Assembly: GCA_000231825.2 (NCBI GenBank)
Contig: JH720322.1
Location: forward strand, 372,001-436,000
DNA: 64,000 nucleotides
Reading direction: 5' to 3'
From: Tetrahymena elliotti 4EA
Lineage: Eukaryota; Ciliophora; Oligohymenophorea; Hymenostomatida; Tetrahymenidae
The notes beneath the pieces are model-generated. The model searched no databases. It was not told the origin of the DNA and was given only the letters and a program-made list of their open reading frames with translations. The position numbers and the translations under genes are program-made. Position 1 is the first letter of the stretch. Every line of letters begins with the position of its first letter. Shown here piece by piece: positions 38,603 to 50,400 of the stretch.

Positions 38603-40526
38603 ATGGACTCTAAGTAAGAAAAGTTAATAAATCCTGAAATTTAGATGCTTTAACTCCCAGTCTCTTTCCACAAGAAGACTAGACACAATTTAGTTGAAGC
38701 CATGAAAAAAGAAGGTGTAACTTAAGGAAGATCTATTGCTCTTTTTAAAGGTGATACTACCAAACCAATTTAAGATTAGGGTAAAATGATTAAACAAATA
38801 TTAATAAAAAAGATGATTATTTTTGACACTTATGCTTATATTTATTTTAAAAATTAGATATTGAAGAAAACTTTTAGCAAGAATCCAACATATTCTATCT
38901 TTTTGGTGTCAATGAACCTGATTGCCATGCTATTCTTGAACTTGATACTGGAAAATCAGTAATTATTTGTCCTCGTATTCCCGAAGCCTATAAGCTCTGG
39001 ATGACTGTCAAAGAGGCTCCTTACTATAAGTAAGGCTATATTATATTACTACTATTATTATTTGGACAAACAACTCAATGATTTTAAGAACTCTTAAATT
39101 AAAAAAAACAATTTACTTTAAAATTAGAGAAACCTACTAAGTTGATGAAGTCAAATATGATGATGAACTTGAAGCTTACTTAAAAGAAAAGAACCCTGAA
39201 GAGATCCACGTTTACTTTGGTGTTGATCCTGATAGTGGTTTAACCTTACCTTAACCTGAATAACCTTTCTTAAAGAATTACAAAATTGTTCAAGATAAAA
39301 TGTATCATATACTCAATGAATTAAGAGTCTTTAAGCATTAAGAAGAAATAGATTAAATGAAATTTATTGGTGATGTTTCTTCAGAAGCTCACGTTAGAGT
39401 TATGGCTAACACTAAGCCTGGTATTAGAGAATATCAAATGGAAGCCTTATTCAAAGTATACAAATTAATTAGATTTTATTATTGAAAGTAGTATTTGTGA
39501 GCTAAAATATAATTTACTATTCATTAATTTAATTACTTTATTCATAATTAAAGTTCCATGTACAAGAAAGAACCGGCTCAAAAGAAAAATCTTATGATTG
39601 CATTTGTGCTTCTGGTAATGAAGGTCCTTCTATTCTTCACTATCATGACAATTAAAGAATTGTTGCTGACAATTCCCTCATCCTTAACGATATGGGCTCA
39701 AAAGTAATAAATAAACAATAATTATTCAAATAATTAAAGAAAGTATTTTATTTAAAATTTAATATATATTTTATTTATAAAAAAGTATAATGGATATTGT
39801 TCAGATATCACAGTTACCTTCCCTTCAAATGGAAAGTTCAATTAAAAGCAAAAGTAAGTTTTAGAATATATTTTTAGGTATAGGTTTAAAATTTTTATTA
39901 ATTTGAAAAGGGAAATTTATAATGCAGTTTATGATGCTTACATTTCTGTTTTAAGAGCCATTAAAGAAGATGTCAAATGGTAAGACATGCACCATTTAGC
40001 TGAATAAAGAATTTTAGAACATTTAGTTAAGCTTGGCTTAGTCATTGAAGCTCCTATTGAAGAATTAGTCTAAAAGAGAGTTGGAGCTGTATTTTTCCCT
40101 CATGGTTTGGGACATTTACTTGGTAAATAAAATTATGGAATATCTTTTCATTAGTTACAAAAATATTTATTTTTAGGTTTGAGAGTTCACGATGTTGGTG
40201 GTTATGCTCCTGGTCATCCTGAAAAGCTCAAAGACCTTGCAGGTCTTAGATCTTTGAGAACCAGAAGAACTCTTAAGGCTGGTATGTGCATTTCAGTAGA
40301 ACCTGGTTGCTATTTCAATAAAGTTATTTTAGAACAAGCATTTAACAACGCTGAGGTTGCTAAATATTTAAATAGATCTAAGATTGAAGAATATGCTTGT
40401 GTTGGTGGAGTTCGTTTAGAAGATGATGTTATAATTACAAAGGATGGTCATTTCAATTTAACTAATGTTCCCAGAACTGTTGAAGAAGTTGAAAGAGCTT
40501 GTGCTGGTCTTCCTTGGAAGATTTGA
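38603..40526 (+). CDS. PEPD: Xaa-Pro dipeptidase (prolidase), M24B
   Basis: Seven exons sum to 486 codons including stop: 38603-38780, 38858-39029, 39128-39455, 39554-39703, 39786-39853, 39911-40122, 40177-40526. Human prolidase has 493 residues. The N-terminal domain includes NIFYLFGVNEPDCHAILELD. The pita-bread domain carries all five metal ligands: Asp in ILNDMG, Asp in CSDIT, His in HGLGH, Glu in SVEPGCYF and Glu in VRLEDDV. LRVHDVGGYAPGHPEK follows the His as in eukaryotic prolidases. The enzyme splits dipeptides ending in Pro or hydroxyproline with two Mn2+ ions in the cytosol. No signal peptide. Introns are 54-98 nt with TTTTTAG- or AAAAG-type 3' ends. Confidence 0.93.
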
Positions 40527-41237
40527 AATTAAACATGAGAATATATAATTAATTTTATGATAAAAATCTAGAAATAAATTTATATTTTTGTCTTCTTAAT
40601 TATTTTTTTGTTATTTTTACTTTAAGAGAGAGAGAGAGAAAATGTTATTTAACATATAATTAAAATTAGAAGATAGTGAGTGGGGTTTATAATTGATTAA
40701 TTGATACATAATTAATATTTTTGTTTATGAGATAAAATAGTCTTTGAATAATCAAGTTTATTACAAACTAGATTTGGTTTTCAATAAAAAATAGCTGTTT
40801 AAAATAATTGATTGTCTATATTTTTGCTCTTTTTCTATTCTAAAATTCTACTCAAATATTTATTTTTTTATTACTTAAAAATCTTTAAAATTATTCAATA
40901 GTTTACATCTTTATTTCTATCTTCATTGCTTCATTCAATCAAATAAACAAAAAACGCGAGCATGTATGAGTGAATTATGCAATTAGTTCAAAAGATTTAT
41001 TATAAGACAAGAAAGTTTTACTGAAGTTCTTAATAAATATTGAATACATTCATTCACCATAAATATTTATTAAATAATAAATTCAATATTTTTAATCATA
41101 AAAATAAACAAAAAAAATAGAAATCAATCCATTTTAGCATTTTAAAAAGAACTTAGCTCAAAGCAAAATCATTTTAAATTTAATAAACTAGGTCATAGAA
41201 TACTTTATTCAATTAAAAGGCAAAATATTTTAGTTAA
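40527..41237. other. Intergenic spacer
   Basis: Between prolidase and the kinase, both +. Contains a short (GA)n tract at about 40624-40640. Nothing else seen. Confidence 0.5.
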
Positions 41238-42655
41238 ATGGGAAATAATTGCTGTGTTCCAAATTCAAATAATGGACCAAACTAAGTGGGATATTCTGTT
41301 TTAAATAAAACCAACTAGGAGCTAACTAAAACTGCAAATTAAACTTAAAATAATCCTAATTTTCTCTCACCTCCTGACTAAAATCAAGTCAATAAAATAT
41401 CATAAATAAGTTCTCTTAGATCTCATGGCTCTTAGCAAAAAAAGGTCCATTAAGAAAAACATCCTTTTGATGATTATTAAAAACTTGCAAATTTAGGTTC
41501 TGGAGCCTATGGAGAAGTATCTTTAGTAAGGAAAAAAAAGGATGGTAAGCTTTATGCAATGAAGGTTGTAAAAAAAGAAAAAGTGGCAATAAATAAAAAG
41601 ATGGTTGAAGCAACTTTATTAGAATAAAAAATTCTTAAAAAAAGCAAGCATCCATTCATAGTTAAGCTTTCATAATCTTTTTAAACTGAAGGCAAATTAT
41701 ATATAATCATGGAATATATGGCAAATGGTGATTTGTATTCTGTTCTATAAAAAGTTAAAAGATTTGATGAGAACACAGCAAGATTTATTTTTTCAGAGGT
41801 AAAATTTACACATTTTTAAACAATTTATCATTTAAATTATCTTGAAGAATAAAAAACACAATAATATAGATTAATTCAATATACATGTTATTAAATAATT
41901 AAGAGAATTATTATTTAGTTTAATAAATAAGCATTAAATGAAACAAGAAGCAATTTGAGATATTTTTTAACTTTAAAAATAACTATTTTTTAAAATAAAT
42001 AAAGGTTATTCTAGGTCTTTAATATTTACATGAAGAATAAAACACTATGTATAGAGATTTAAAACCAGAAAATATTTTAATTGGAGAAGATTGTCATATT
42101 AAACTTTCTGATTTTGGATTAGCAAAGCAATTTGTAAACAAAGAAGATAAAGAAAATGCATTTTTGGGAACTCCTTAATATCTAGCCCCCGAAATTGTCT
42201 TGCAAAAACCTTATGATAAAAATATTGATTTATGGACTTTAGGAATTCTCCTCTTTGAACTACTTTCTGGTAAACCACCATTCGGATCAGGCAAGAATTT
42301 AATGAAAGATATAATTATTAATAAGCCCATATTTCCAAGCTATTTTTCAGCTAATGCAGTTGATTTAATTAAAAAACTTCTTTAAAATATTGGCAATAAG
42401 AGAATAGGCAGCAATAACTTTGCTGAGCTAAAATCACACCCATTCTTTGAAAAAATTGATTGGGATAAGATATATAGAAAAGAGTTAGAATCTTTATTGA
42501 AGTAGTATATCACTAAAAAACCAGATAGGGCCTACCGAGAAAAGACCATCATAGAATCACCTAGAGCTGCAAATAAAAAAGCTGTATTTAACTTCCCAGA
42601 GTTTACATACAACCCAAATTCTCTTCTTATAGGTGATGATCATGAAAAAAATTGA
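41238..42655 (+). CDS. AGC-type Ser/Thr protein kinase with acylation-type N terminus
   Basis: Two exons, 41238-41798 and 42005-42655, give 403 residues. The N terminus [11 protein letters not shown] fits N-myristoylation at Gly2 with palmitoylation of the Cys pair, so membrane attachment is likely. A Q/N/S-rich linker follows to about residue 85. Kinase motifs follow in order: [12 protein letters not shown] (Gly loop), YAMKVVKK (Lys), [11 protein letters not shown] (catalytic loop; the YRD form is usual in AGC kinases), SDFGLAK, GTPQYLAPE and [12 protein letters not shown]. The C-terminal extension contains FPEFTY, an AGC hydrophobic motif (FxxF[S/T]Y). All catalytic residues are present, so it should be active. 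The intron splits the domain between the N lobe and the catalytic loop. The exact AGC subfamily is not clear to me. Confidence 0.88.
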
Positions 42656-43672
42656 TACTTTGTAGACCTCTTAATTTATGCTATAATAAAATAAAGATAA
42701 GAGATAATAATAAATAAAAATCTAATAAGCTACATTAAAAAAAATTTAAGTAATAACTTATTAAACAAAATTGAACCAAAATAAATAAATAACTGACCTC
42801 AAATTTTAGTAAAATGAATATCATTTGCTAATCTGCCACCTCTTCTTATATTCCTAATCTTATAAAAACTTAACCATTTTAATTTTCAAAAATTTAACAT
42901 TTTATTTATATATTTTTAAGTTTATCAATATTTATTTGTTTTTAAAAATCCTTAACTTATTAAACAAACGAATAAACAATATTCATTTATTTGTTATTTT
43001 TGTTTATGATTTTATAGTCATTTCTATATTAATGATTTATTGTTCTAAATAGTATTAAAAACTTTTAAGGGATATTTTTTAAATGTTTTAAGAATGTTTA
43101 CAAAAATTTTAAATAGTTTATTATTGGAATTTTTTACAATTATAATCTTAAAACATAAATACATTCGCTATTATTTTTAATAATTTTATAAAGTAGAGAG
43201 ATTTAAAATAACTTAAAATGATTTATTTTTTATAAAAATGAAACTTAAAACAATCTAAAAATTTAAAAAATAAGGATTCATGTTTTAAGAATGCTTAAAA
43301 AAAATTTTAAAAACTTTAAATTATTGGGTTCTTTGAAGTATTTTAATCTGAAATACTAAATACAACATTAACATTGCTTTTTAATATTTAAAAAAGTTAA
43401 ATCATAAAGAGAGATTTAAAATAACTTAAAATAAAATGAAACTTAAAGCAATCAAAAATTTTAAAAATATGGCTAGTAAGTAATTAATGTTTTGAGAATT
43501 GATTTCATTTATTTTTTAAATATTAGACAAATGTTTGATAATATTTTGCAAAAAAAAAGCTTAAAAATTATATTGTTTAGAAATTTTAATTAATATTTTT
43601 TTATAAATTTGTAAAAGATCTAACAGTTTTTAAAAATTAACATTACATAGTAGGTAGGTTAGTAAATATAAA
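42656..43672. other. Intergenic spacer with tandem repeat
   Basis: Between the kinase and USP genes. The right-hand half is made of imperfect ~213-bp tandem copies (separate entry). No coding exon seen. Confidence 0.55.
43060..43500. repeat. Imperfect tandem repeat, period about 213 bp
   Basis: The core GAGAGATTTAAAATAACTTA occurs at 43196 and again at 43409. Each copy is followed by ATGAAACTTAAA-CAATC-AAAATTTAAAAA-type sequence and then GTTTTRAGAAT. The preceding ~130 bases also align loosely. Two full copies and the start of a third are seen. Confidence 0.65.
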
Positions 43673-46442
43673 ATGAGTTCTATAAAGAATAGGCTTTTGA
43701 TTAATCGCATAAAAAATGGAGCGAATTTAATGTTTTAATAAAGCAACCCAAAATATGTAAAAAACGATGAACTTAAACTGGCAGCCTCAAATAGATAGGA
43801 TAGAAAACTGTCTCATAATAAAACAAATAGCATTCAAAATATAGCTATATCTTAATCACTAAAAAGAAGTTAGAATACTTAATAATCTCATTTAACTAAT
43901 AATACTAATAATCCTTGGGTTAGAACAACTAAGTTATAATAGCTCTCATAAAATAGCTCAATTTAGCAACCTTAAACTACAGATGATCATATTAAATCAA
44001 ACAAGTTAAGAAATTAGCAAGCTCTACCTTAGTTAAATTAAAGCCCCTAAAAATCAACAGCAAAATATGTAATTATTGATAATAGTGATAAAAAGAATGA
44101 ATATTATTCAGGTTAATAGTATAGCTAACAAATATTTGATAAGGTTAATAATGAAACAAACAGCAAAATTCTAAATAGCTCAAAAACAATTAAACCAGGT
44201 TTGAAGTCTATGATGAATGAAAAAAATTAATCAAGCAAAGAGAATTTGTATGAAATAAATAAGAGAGAAAGCTAATTACCTTAAATTCCTAAGTCAACCG
44301 TTTAACCTGATATTTTTCATCAAAAATAGGCTGATAATATAACTTTTATCAAATCAAATCAAAATAAAGCGGCTTATTTTAATAGCGAATATTAATAAAA
44401 ATAAAATGATTATTTAGAAAGTTCAAAAGAAAACTAAATAGAATTTAGAAGTAATGATTTATTAAATAATATGAAACAGAAAAACACTTCTCTTAGTTCA
44501 AACTCAAAATTTGCTTTTTCAACAACCCCTCCAAATAATACCAATTTATAGAAGTAAGTTGAGGATAAAATGTAAATTTCGAAAGAGCTTAAGTTGAAGC
44601 AAAATTCTTCAAATAATCAAGTTCAAAGCAATAATGTCAAGGATATCTTAGAAGAAAAGTTTGAAAAAATATTTGAATCAAGTAAGAGTATAGGAGTTAC
44701 TCAAAACAATGCTTAGCTTCCTCCTAAAATTCAGAGTATTTTTTAAATTAAGAAAATTATTTAAAAAATAAAATTATAAAAAAAGAAAAAGAGATAGAAG
44801 AAAAAGAAAACATAAAGTTTGAAAGTAAAGAGAGAACTACTTTGTAAGATGAAAATGTTAATAACTTTTAATCTAAATTATAAAAAACAGAAAACACAGC
44901 ATCATATAATAAAATACCACCAAGTGAAACACCTAAGCCTGATATTTAAAATTCCAATTCAAATATTGAAGGAAGATAATCTATCTAGCCAAAAAGCAAA
45001 ATAGTATAACCAAGCACAAACTCTTTATAAAGATATTACAAATATGATTTTGATTTTTCAAAATTTAATTTTGCATTTAGCAAAAGATCTTCTGCTGGAC
45101 TAAACAATATTGGAAATACATGCTTCATGTAATCAAATAAATTTATGATTATTTAAAATTTACTTAAAAAAAACTATTTGTCAAAAGGAATTCAGCTCTT
45201 TAATGTGTATTTAATACACCTGTTTTTAATGAGTTCTTTTTTTCTGGGGTTTTTGAAAGAGACATTAATCCAAAAAATAAAGGAGTTGCTCAAAGTTATT
45301 CTGCATTAATTAAATAGGTCAGAAGCACTGGTAGCTCAAGTTCTCAGGCTCCTTATTCTTTGAAGAAAAGCATAGGTATAATAATTTACCTATTTAGTTT
45401 AATTAAAATAATTTTAATAATAGAAAGGGTTTCTTCCTAATTTTATGGTACAGATTAGCAAGATGCATAAGAATTATTGAGATGTCTTCTTGATGGATTA
45501 CATGAAGACCTCAATAGGGTAAGAACAAAACCTAAATATAGAGAATTAGAAGCTGATACAAATAAAAGAAGTTTATAAGAGATAGTAATTTTATTGAAAA
45601 ATTGATTTTTATTGATTATAATGTTTGGTTTAATAAAAAAGAGTGATGATTGGTATTAGTACTATAAAGGAAGAGATGATAGTATAGTTACTGATTTTTT
45701 CAGTGGACAACTTTTAAGTAAAGTTATATGCTCTAAATGTAAAAATGAGAGTTTAGCTTTTGATAATTTTATGGATCTTTCTCTAAGTTTTAGCAGAGGA
45801 TAAGAAAATGAAGCAGATTTAGTTGATTTATTAAAAGCTTTTCTCAAAGAAGAAAATTTGGATGATGATTATTACTGCTCTAAATGTAAAGCAAGAACGA
45901 AATCAAGAAGATAATTTGAACTCTATAAATTACCTCAAATCTTAGTTATACATCTGAAAAGGTTTAACTTTGGAAGATCATATAGGAATAAGATCTCTTC
46001 AAACGTTTCCTTTCCAGTTTCAGATTTTGATGTATCATAATTTATTTAAAGTTCAAGTAAATTATTATATACATTTTTACTTACTTAGTAAATTATTATT
46101 TTATAGCTGATAGTAGTGTGCAAAATAGTAAATACGAATTGTTTGGGATTGTGAATCATAGTGGAAGTCTTTCAGGAGGCCATTACACATCGTAATTATT
46201 AAATATTTTCAAATCAAAATAATAAATCAATTAAATATAGAGAATCACTCAACACTTATGAAGGGAAGTGGTATAATTATAATGATAGCCATGCAGGTTC
46301 AATTAGTTAAGAATCTATAAATAGATATTAAAATTCGGGAAGATCAAGTCCTTATTTATTATTTTACTGTAAAAGCGAGTTATTGTTACCTTACTAAAAT
46401 AACAGCAGTATTGATCTTTATAAAATGAAAAGTAATTTGTGA
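43673..46442 (+). CDS. Ubiquitin-specific protease (USP, C19 family)
   Basis: Exons 43673-44735, 44786-45128, 45188-45375, 45424-45584, 45642-46056, 46107-46191 and 46241-46442 give 818 residues. The first ~450 residues are low-complexity, rich in N, Q, S and K, with no domain seen. The USP domain begins SSAGLNNIGNTCFM joined to NSALQC (Cys box), then QDAQELLRCLLDGLHEDLNR, two CxxC pairs (CSKCKN, CSKCKA) for zinc, LVIHLKRFNF, and the His box NHSGSLSGGHYTS with downstream NDSHAGSI. Cys, His and Asp of the triad are all visible. It should remove ubiquitin from proteins. Six introns of 48-59 nt keep frame throughout. Which USP subfamily it belongs to is not determined. Confidence 0.9.
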
Positions 46443-47428
46443 AATAGTAGCTATATTCTAATAATAATTATTTAAGTAAACATTTTTATTTAAAAATTAA
46501 AAATAGATAATCAATTAATAATTTCAAAGCTAGTAATTTACTCTATTTCTAAAATCTAAGAAAAAAAAAATAATTAAAATCAAATAGTTAAAAAATATCA
46601 AGAAAAAATAAATATTAATTTTTAGAAATAAAAATAACTCTATATTAATAAATTATAATTTATACATTTTATGTTAATACATATTACCTTTAGTATTTTA
46701 TATTTATATTATTAAATATTTACACTCAATCAATATAAATATATTATAATTAATTCAATGTATGTTAATGCATATTATCTTTACTATTTTATATTTAAAT
46801 TATTAAATATTTACACTCAAACAAGGTATATTTATATTTGATAGTTTATTTTTTTTTAAATGACTGAAGAAAAGGTTGAAAGCTAATTGACTTAATTTTA
46901 ATATTATTAAAATAAAAAAAACAAGTAATTAGATTATTAACAACACAATGTTATTTAATATAATTCACCTCAAGACCATTAACTGAAATTGTTCTTAAAT
47001 TTCTATGCATATTAAATAATTTTAGTTTTTTATTTAGTTGTTAATTTATCATTAAAGATAAATATGCATAAATTGTAAAGTTTATTTAATTGTTGCTCAA
47101 AATAAGATGAGAATTTAAAAATAATTTTTATGCTTTTGGAGAAAATGAAAACAAATAAAAAATTTTATTAATAATAGCAAAATGTTAGTTTTTGATAATG
47201 ATTGCATACATGTACAAATAATTTATTTTAATATATATAATATTTAACATTTAAATTTATTTATAAAAACCATAAAATATTCATTTTATAGTTTGATTTC
47301 ATGATTTATTTATTATTTTGCATGTTATTGATTGATTGATGATTTAGTCTTTTTAGTTTTATATTTATCACCTCAAAATTAGTTTTCTAAATTATTTTAT
47401 TCAATTTCACCTAATTTATGTTGTTACT
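46443..47428. other. Convergent intergenic spacer with repeat
   Basis: 3' flanks of the USP (+) and the coiled-coil gene (-). Holds a 91-bp-spaced direct repeat (separate entry). No coding exon seen. Confidence 0.55.
46652..46826. repeat. Direct repeat, two copies about 91 bp apart
   Basis: ATGTTAATACATATTACCTT starting at 46671 recurs as ATGTTAATGCATATTATCTT at 46762. Both are followed by nearly the same TATTTTATATTTA...ATTAAATATTTACACTCAA sequence. The copies are about 85-90% alike by eye. Confidence 0.7.
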
Positions 47429-50400
47429 TCATGCCAGATTCTGTGATACTTTTCCTAATATCCTAATAGAAAATTTTTTTAATTTATAACAGAATTTGTA
47501 TTTTTTACTTTTGGATTCATTAATGAAGAACTTTTTTTTTTTTCAGAATGAACAGAACTTGATATATTTTAGATATCTTCAAGTTTTCTATTTATAAAAA
47601 AAGTATGAATAAATAAGTTATTTTCAATATCAAAATTAAACCTTGATTCAGAAATATTGCTATTCTCATTCTAAACAAATTAATTGTAACTTATGTCTTT
47701 TTAAGAGTTATTATTTGGGGAGCTTTAGAGTGACTGAGGACATTAATTAATCTTCAGGTTATATACCTTAGGCTTATTTAAAGAGTTTTTTAATTGTAAA
47801 ATGAAAATTTATATAAATTTACATTAACACAAGAAGGTTAAAATGCAATGTTTCCACTATTCTAAGAATTTATTTAACCGAAATAATCTTTTAAATCAGA
47901 TATTTTCATTTCTCCTTCAACAACACTTACTTAGAGGCAATTTTAATTAGACGATTGATTAAAATTCTAAATTTTGAGCGCAGCAGTACCTCTTTCAGAT
48001 GAATTATTTTAGATACTATATGAATTATTATCAAATTAAGCTATTTATTATTCTAATTGTTCAATATAAGCTTATTTTTAATTGAGATTTGTTGTGTTTA
48101 TATTTAATTAATACTGCAGCCTTTCAAGTTACTAGTATTGTTATTATTTCTCTTATTAGATGCTGTTGATATCTGATTATAATTGTTTAACCTAGTTTCT
48201 AAGAGACACTATTAGATCATTAGATTCATTTCTAATTTTTTATGATTCATCTATATTTTTACTACTAACTGGATACTTTGAGTTGGCTATTTCTAAATTT
48301 TCTATTTTAATATTTAAATCTTGAATAACCTGGTTTAATTTTTCATTTTCAGCTACAATAAAAGCATTATTTTTTTCTTAATTTTTGACTATATTTTATA
48401 AATCTTCTGCTAAAAATCTTAGAGATTAATTTTACTCCTCTTGTAAACATTTTTCTTAACATTTCTAGTCATATATTATTTACTTTTATTTCAAATAAAT
48501 ATTTTAAAACTAAAAAAATTTGGTTGAAAAATGTAAATTTACTAATTTTTAATTTGAGATTGAAAATTCTTGTTTAGCATCATTAAGCTTTTGTGTTAAA
48601 GATTTGATTTAATTATTAGCCTGTTCATATAATTGCTAAAACGAATGTTTAGAATTTTTTGCTTCTTCTAATTCTCTGGTTAAAATAATTTCCTAATAAA
48701 TAGATGATAAAAAGAATATTAAGAATAAAGAATAAATATCAACAAAAAAATAAGAAAATTGAAATACAAATAATATTTAATATAAAAATTAGATTGAAAG
48801 TGTAGTTAATATAATTATCAATATTTTATTACTTATTTTGCATACTTATTAAGAGTATCCAAATAGTTTTCATCTTCTAAAATTTACTTTAGTTCTTCAT
48901 ATTGCTTTTTGTAGTCTATTTCTTATTCTCCTTATTATAAGCAATCCTCTGTATATCTATTTTATTCATTAATTTTAACACTATTTTCCATACCATCAGT
49001 TATTTATCTATCTTAAACAATACCTTAAGAAATTTCCCTACTTCTTGCAGCATTAAGAGAGTTCTAAAGCTATGAGTTAATTTAAACTTAGTTATCATAA
49101 GCTTGCTATACTTCTTAAAGTTTAGTCTGCATAGATCTGTTACTTTAGTCTATGAATGAAAATTCCTTTTAAGATTTATCAAGTGAGTGCTGTAAGCTGT
49201 GTATTAATCTTTAATGCTACTCTTTATCAACTTGATGCTACTTTTTTATTTTCTAAAACTCTAACAAGAAAACCTCCTGCTACTTAATAATTTCATACGA
49301 TTATTACTCTTACTGCTACAAATCAGAGATCAAACTTTAACATTTTTCTAGCTCTTTTGTTTTACACTACAATATTTATTAAATCTAATCCATAGCTATT
49401 TATAAAGGACTAATCTAGTGCTCTTTGCTCTATAATTGCTATTGCAAATTTTAAATTATTTTAAGCTATGATTCTATTTGTTACTATTGTTGAATTTACA
49501 GTTTAGTATTTTCTGTTTACAAATCTTCTAATTTTTAAGCCTCCTGCATAATAACCTCTTGCTAATTTTCTATTTATGCTTTGTAACTATTTATTTAACT
49601 ATTAAGATTATCTATCAAATTAGAAGTCTCTGACATCAAATGTTCACCTTAAATTCTATTTTGCTCGCTCTACTGTAATTAAATTTCTAATTCTGCCACC
49701 TTATCAGTCAATTCTAATATTTTATCATTTTAATTTTATGAAAGTTTTTATTTTAGGTCTGATATTATCTTTAACTATTCTTCACATTACTCCTAAAGCT
49801 ATTTATCTCTCTTCTATTATTATTCAATTATGTTACTTTGAACTTTTTCTAAGTTTATTAAGCTTGTTGCCTTTTTCTCTAGTTCAGAAATTTATATACG
49901 ATCTTCATTGAATTTTTACTCAAATTATTCAACATACTCAGTGAGCTTCTGGATCTCTTAAACATACTCTTCATTTTGAATCTTTACCTACTAATTCTCC
50001 TCTTATAAATTTTAAATAATAATGTTTTTTTCTTCATCACTAGAGTTATTTTCACTGAAGAGATTTTCATTCTATAACTTGAGATTTTTATTAATACTTT
50101 CAAGTAAATTATTTTTTTCTGCTAATTACAAAATTTCATTTTTTAAAACTGAAATGTCATGAATAAATCCTACAAGTTCGTTTGAAATTTCTTCTCCAAG
50201 CAATTCCTTAGTTAACTCATTACTTAAAATAGATTATATATTGATCTGTTTATTTTTACTATTTATTATTGAGACAACTAAATCCTTTTAGCTTTCTTGT
50301 AAGTTAACAATTTTATTTAGATAGGCGTTATTTTAATCCAACAAAATTTACTTTTCACTTTTTTAAAGACCCAATTCTTGATTATTCTATTCTAATTACT

